Shown here piece by piece: positions 5,844 to 7,003 of a stretch of DNA of 7,003 nucleotides. The position numbers and the translations under genes are program-made. Below the pieces are notes generated by a model. The model did not search any database. It was given only the letters and a program-made list of their open reading frames with translations, and was not told where the DNA came from. Origin of the DNA: Thermoplasmata archaeon (lineage in GTDB: Archaea > Thermoplasmatota > Thermoplasmata > Lutacidiplasmatales > UBA184); NCBI GenBank assembly GCA_030040625.1, contig JASHTI010000095.1, forward strand, positions 1 through 7,003, read 5' to 3'. The stretch's first letter is position 1, and each line of letters starts with the position of its first letter.

Positions 5844-6136
5844 GCCCGGCCCCCGCTGGCGCGGCGGCGCTTCAGCTCGGCGGCCAGGGCCCGCAGGAAC
5901 GCCGCCTTGGTGGTGCCCGGCTTCTTGGCGACCTTGACCCGTCCGGCGTAGGTGAAGAATCGGCGCGGGTACTGCTTCGTCGCTTCGACCTCGACCTTCG
6001 CGCCGAGTCGCCGGGCCGCCTCGGCGATCTCCTCCGCGGTGACCTCGGTGAGGCCGTCGCCCGCCGGCACCCGGCGGCCACCGGCCCGGGAGAGCTTCTC
6101 GAGATAGGCCGGGTACACGTAGAAGTGGTCGGGCAT
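5840..6136 (-). CDS. srp19: signal recognition particle protein SRP19
   Basis: SRP19 binds the tips of helices 6 and 8 of 7S RNA and helps SRP54 load during signal recognition particle assembly. The 98 residues show VYPAYLEKL at 7-15, SRAGGRRVP at 16-24, the segment TAEEIAEAARRLG at 33-45, KQYPRRFFTYAGRVKV at 54-69 and a Lys/Arg-rich C-terminal helix (76-94). All are typical of archaeal SRP19 and the length is usual. The ATG at 6134-6136 starts 14 bases after the S8e stop, and the stop overlaps the next gene's GTG by four bases, so it is the middle gene of a compact three-gene operon. No strong ribosome binding site is visible. A bacterial origin is excluded because bacteria lack SRP19. Confidence 0.95.
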   Translation of the reverse strand: MPDHFYVYPAYLEKLSRAGGRRVPAGDGLTEVTAEEIAEAARRLGAKVEVEATKQYPRRFFTYAGRVKVAKKPGTTKAAFLRALAAELKRRRASGGRA

Positions 6137-6150
6137 TGCGCCCGCCGGGG

Positions 6151-6543
6151 CTAACTCGCCGGAGCGGCGACCCGGACCCCGTTCAGCACGCCGTCCTGGC
6201 CGGGGCGCGAGCGGACGCGGACGAGCCCGAGCTCGGTCTCGAGGATCGCGCCGCGGGTGATGATGTTCCGCTGCACGTAGTTCGGGTTCGCGGGGTTCTC
6301 CCGGACGGTCACGATCTTGGCCGACTGGGTCTTCTTGGACGCCGGATCGTAGACGTTGATGGTCGCGGTCGTCAGGATGCGGAGCTTGACGTTCGCGCCG
6401 CGCACGCGGTAGGTCTTCACGCTCCCGGCGCCGACCGTCGCGATCTGGAGCTCGCGGGCGATCTCGAAGCGACGCTTCTTGCGGATCGCGCGGAGGCGGC
6501 CGCCGGTGCGCTTGCGCCGGGAACGGCCCTGCCAGATCCCCAT
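6151..6543 (-). CDS. rps8e: 30S ribosomal protein S8e
   Basis: S8e is a small-subunit ribosomal protein found in archaea and eukaryotes, not bacteria. The 130 residues begin MGIWQGRSRRKRTGGRLR and continue with RKKRRFE at 21-27, YRVRGANVKLR at 45-55, NVYDP at 63-67, ENPANPNYVQRNIITRGAI at 82-100 and SRPGQDGVLNG at 112-122, a full-length match to the family pattern. It is the promoter-proximal gene of the S8e - SRP19 - GPN GTPase operon. Unlike most first genes here, its TATA box lies about 37 bases upstream, so a leader of roughly 11 bases is expected, with GAGGG four bases before the ATG as a possible ribosome binding site. Confidence 0.96.
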   Translation of the reverse strand: MGIWQGRSRRKRTGGRLRAIRKKRRFEIARELQIATVGAGSVKTYRVRGANVKLRILTTATINVYDPASKKTQSAKIVTVRENPANPNYVQRNIITRGAILETELGLVRVRSRPGQDGVLNGVRVAAPAS

Positions 6544-6546
6544 GGA

Positions 6547-6560
6547 GCCCTCGAGAGGGC
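6547..6560 (-). repeat. small inverted repeat at the S8e start
   Basis: GCCCTC and GAGGGC flank two bases, giving a possible hairpin with a five-base-pair stem directly before the S8e start codon. One arm includes the putative ribosome binding site. Short GC-rich repeats are common in such DNA, so function is uncertain. Confidence 0.45.
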
Positions 6561-6576
6561 GGCCGACCGGCGCTCG

Positions 6577-6584
6577 CTATTTGA
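6577..6584 (-). promoter_or_regulatory. TATA box of the S8e - SRP19 - GPN operon
   Basis: The minus strand reads TCAAATAG, centred about 37 bases upstream of the S8e ATG. Using the usual archaeal TATA-to-start-site distance of about 26 bases, transcription would begin near 6554 with a leader of about 11 bases. This leader contains GAGGG at 6548-6552, a plausible but short Shine-Dalgarno match. Confidence 0.6.
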
Positions 6585-6611
6585 GCCTTGCCGCGCGCCG
6601 CCGCCGGAGCC

Positions 6612-6628
6612 GGCCGGGGGCCCCGGCC
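6612..6628. repeat. 17-base GC palindrome abutting the rnhB TATA box
   Basis: GGCCGGGG, a single G, then CCCCGGCC form an inverted repeat with eight-base perfect arms. Its right end touches the TATA-like element at 6629-6634, so it covers the place where TFB would contact the BRE. It lies in the non-coding gap between rps8e and rnhB. It may be an operator or simply a product of extreme G+C. Confidence 0.6.
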
Positions 6629-6634
6629 CTATAC
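6629..6634 (+). promoter_or_regulatory. TATA box of rnhB
   Basis: CTATAC is the only AT-rich patch between the palindrome at 6612-6628 and the coding region. It is centred about 26 bases before the GTG at 6657, again the spacing of a leaderless transcript, and supports that start. Confidence 0.6.
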
Positions 6635-6656
6635 GCCGGAACCGTCTGGCCGGGCC

Positions 6657-7003
6657 GTGCTGGGCCACCGGCCGGCGACCGTCGTCGGCATCGACGAAGC
6701 CGGTCGCGGCGCCTGGCTCGGGCCGCTGGTCGTCGGCGCGGTCGCCGTGCCGCGCGACCGCCTCGAGGCGGTCGCCGCCACGGGGGCCCGAGATTCGAAG
6801 ACGCTCAGCCCGGCCCGTCGTGAGGCGATCCTGGCCGAACTGCTCGGCTGCGCGGAGGTCCGCTGCGTCGCCGCAACCCCCGCGGACGTCGACGCGCACG
6901 TCGCCGACGGACGCCTCAACGCGCTCGAGGCGTCGTTGTTCGGCCGCCTCGCGCGGGCGTTCGCGCCGGCCGAGGCGCGGGTCGACGCCTGCGACGCGAA
7001 CGC
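6657..7003 (+). CDS. rnhB: ribonuclease HII (N-terminal part)
   Basis: RNase HII cuts the RNA strand of RNA-DNA hybrids, removes single ribonucleotides from DNA, and acts in archaeal replication and repair. The 115 complete codons in the window show VVGIDEAGRGAWLGPLVVGA at 9-28 with the catalytic pair D13 and E14, ARDSKTLSPARRE at 44-56, GRLNALEASLF at 85-95 and VDACDAN at 109-115, where D110 is the likely third metal ligand. The gene runs off the right edge, so the fourth acidic ligand and the C-terminal domain are not seen. The GTG start at 6657 lies eight residues before the conserved strand and 26 bases after the TATA box, with no Shine-Dalgarno sequence. It is divergent from the S8e operon. 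Confidence 0.93.
   Translation, partial: MLGHRPATVVGIDEAGRGAWLGPLVVGAVAVPRDRLEAVAATGARDSKTLSPARREAILAELLGCAEVRCVAATPADVDAHVADGRLNALEASLFGRLARAFAPAEARVDACDAN

Noticed and set aside
5067..5951. A 294-codon plus-strand frame opposite the GPN GTPase and SRP19 genes.
   Set aside because: Both minus-strand genes have complete family motifs; the plus frame has none and no promoter.
1..7003. Search for transposons, CRISPR repeats, tRNA or rRNA genes, defence genes or biosynthetic clusters.
   Set aside because: Every stretch over about 115 bases is covered by a conserved coding gene, no spaced repeats or RNA-gene signatures were seen, and base composition is uniform, so nothing supports an accessory or imported system.

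Overview
The window reads as chromosomal DNA from an archaeon with very high G+C. Three gene contents are archaeal/eukaryotic markers: ribosomal protein S8e, SRP19 and a GPN-loop GTPase. The gene starts are preceded by AT-rich TATA-like octamers that stand out against the GC-rich background, mostly 25-27 bases upstream of the start codon, as expected for archaeal leaderless transcripts. The proteins are not strongly acidic, which argues against a haloarchaeon. A GC-rich member of the Thermoplasmatota is my best guess, but this is inference and was not tested by phylogeny.

Layout, left to right. (1) Minus strand, 1-2255: a two-gene 2-oxoacid:ferredoxin oxidoreductase operon. korA is a gamma-alpha fusion; korB runs off the left edge. 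korB starts inside the end of korA behind a strong Shine-Dalgarno sequence. (2) Plus strand, 2338-3043: moaD and moaE, the two subunits of molybdopterin synthase, one base apart. (3) Plus strand, 3064-3939: an Mrp/ApbC-type P-loop ATPase, probable Fe-S cluster carrier, with its own TATA box laid over the moaE stop codon. (4) Minus strand, 3911-4627: a short TraB/PrgY-like protein whose 3' end overlaps that of mrp. (5) Plus strand, 4739-5041: an unrecognised 100-residue protein. (6) Minus strand, 5049-6543: an S8e - SRP19 - GPN GTPase operon covering translation and protein targeting. (7) Plus strand, 6657 to the right edge: the N-terminal part of RNase HII.

Functionally, KorAB links carbon metabolism to reduced ferredoxin and needs a 4Fe-4S cluster. 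Mrp-type proteins deliver Fe-S clusters, and MoaD/MoaE build the molybdenum cofactor for Fe-S-rich molybdoenzymes, so the left half has a loose redox-cofactor theme. The right half is information processing. No mobile element, CRISPR array, tRNA or rRNA was seen, and no gene-free stretch exceeds about 115 bases. The window is largely an ordinary conserved archaeal region. The points worth a second look are regulatory architecture (leaderless starts, shared or overlapping TATA boxes, GC palindromes at promoters), the short TraB protein and the unknown small protein.
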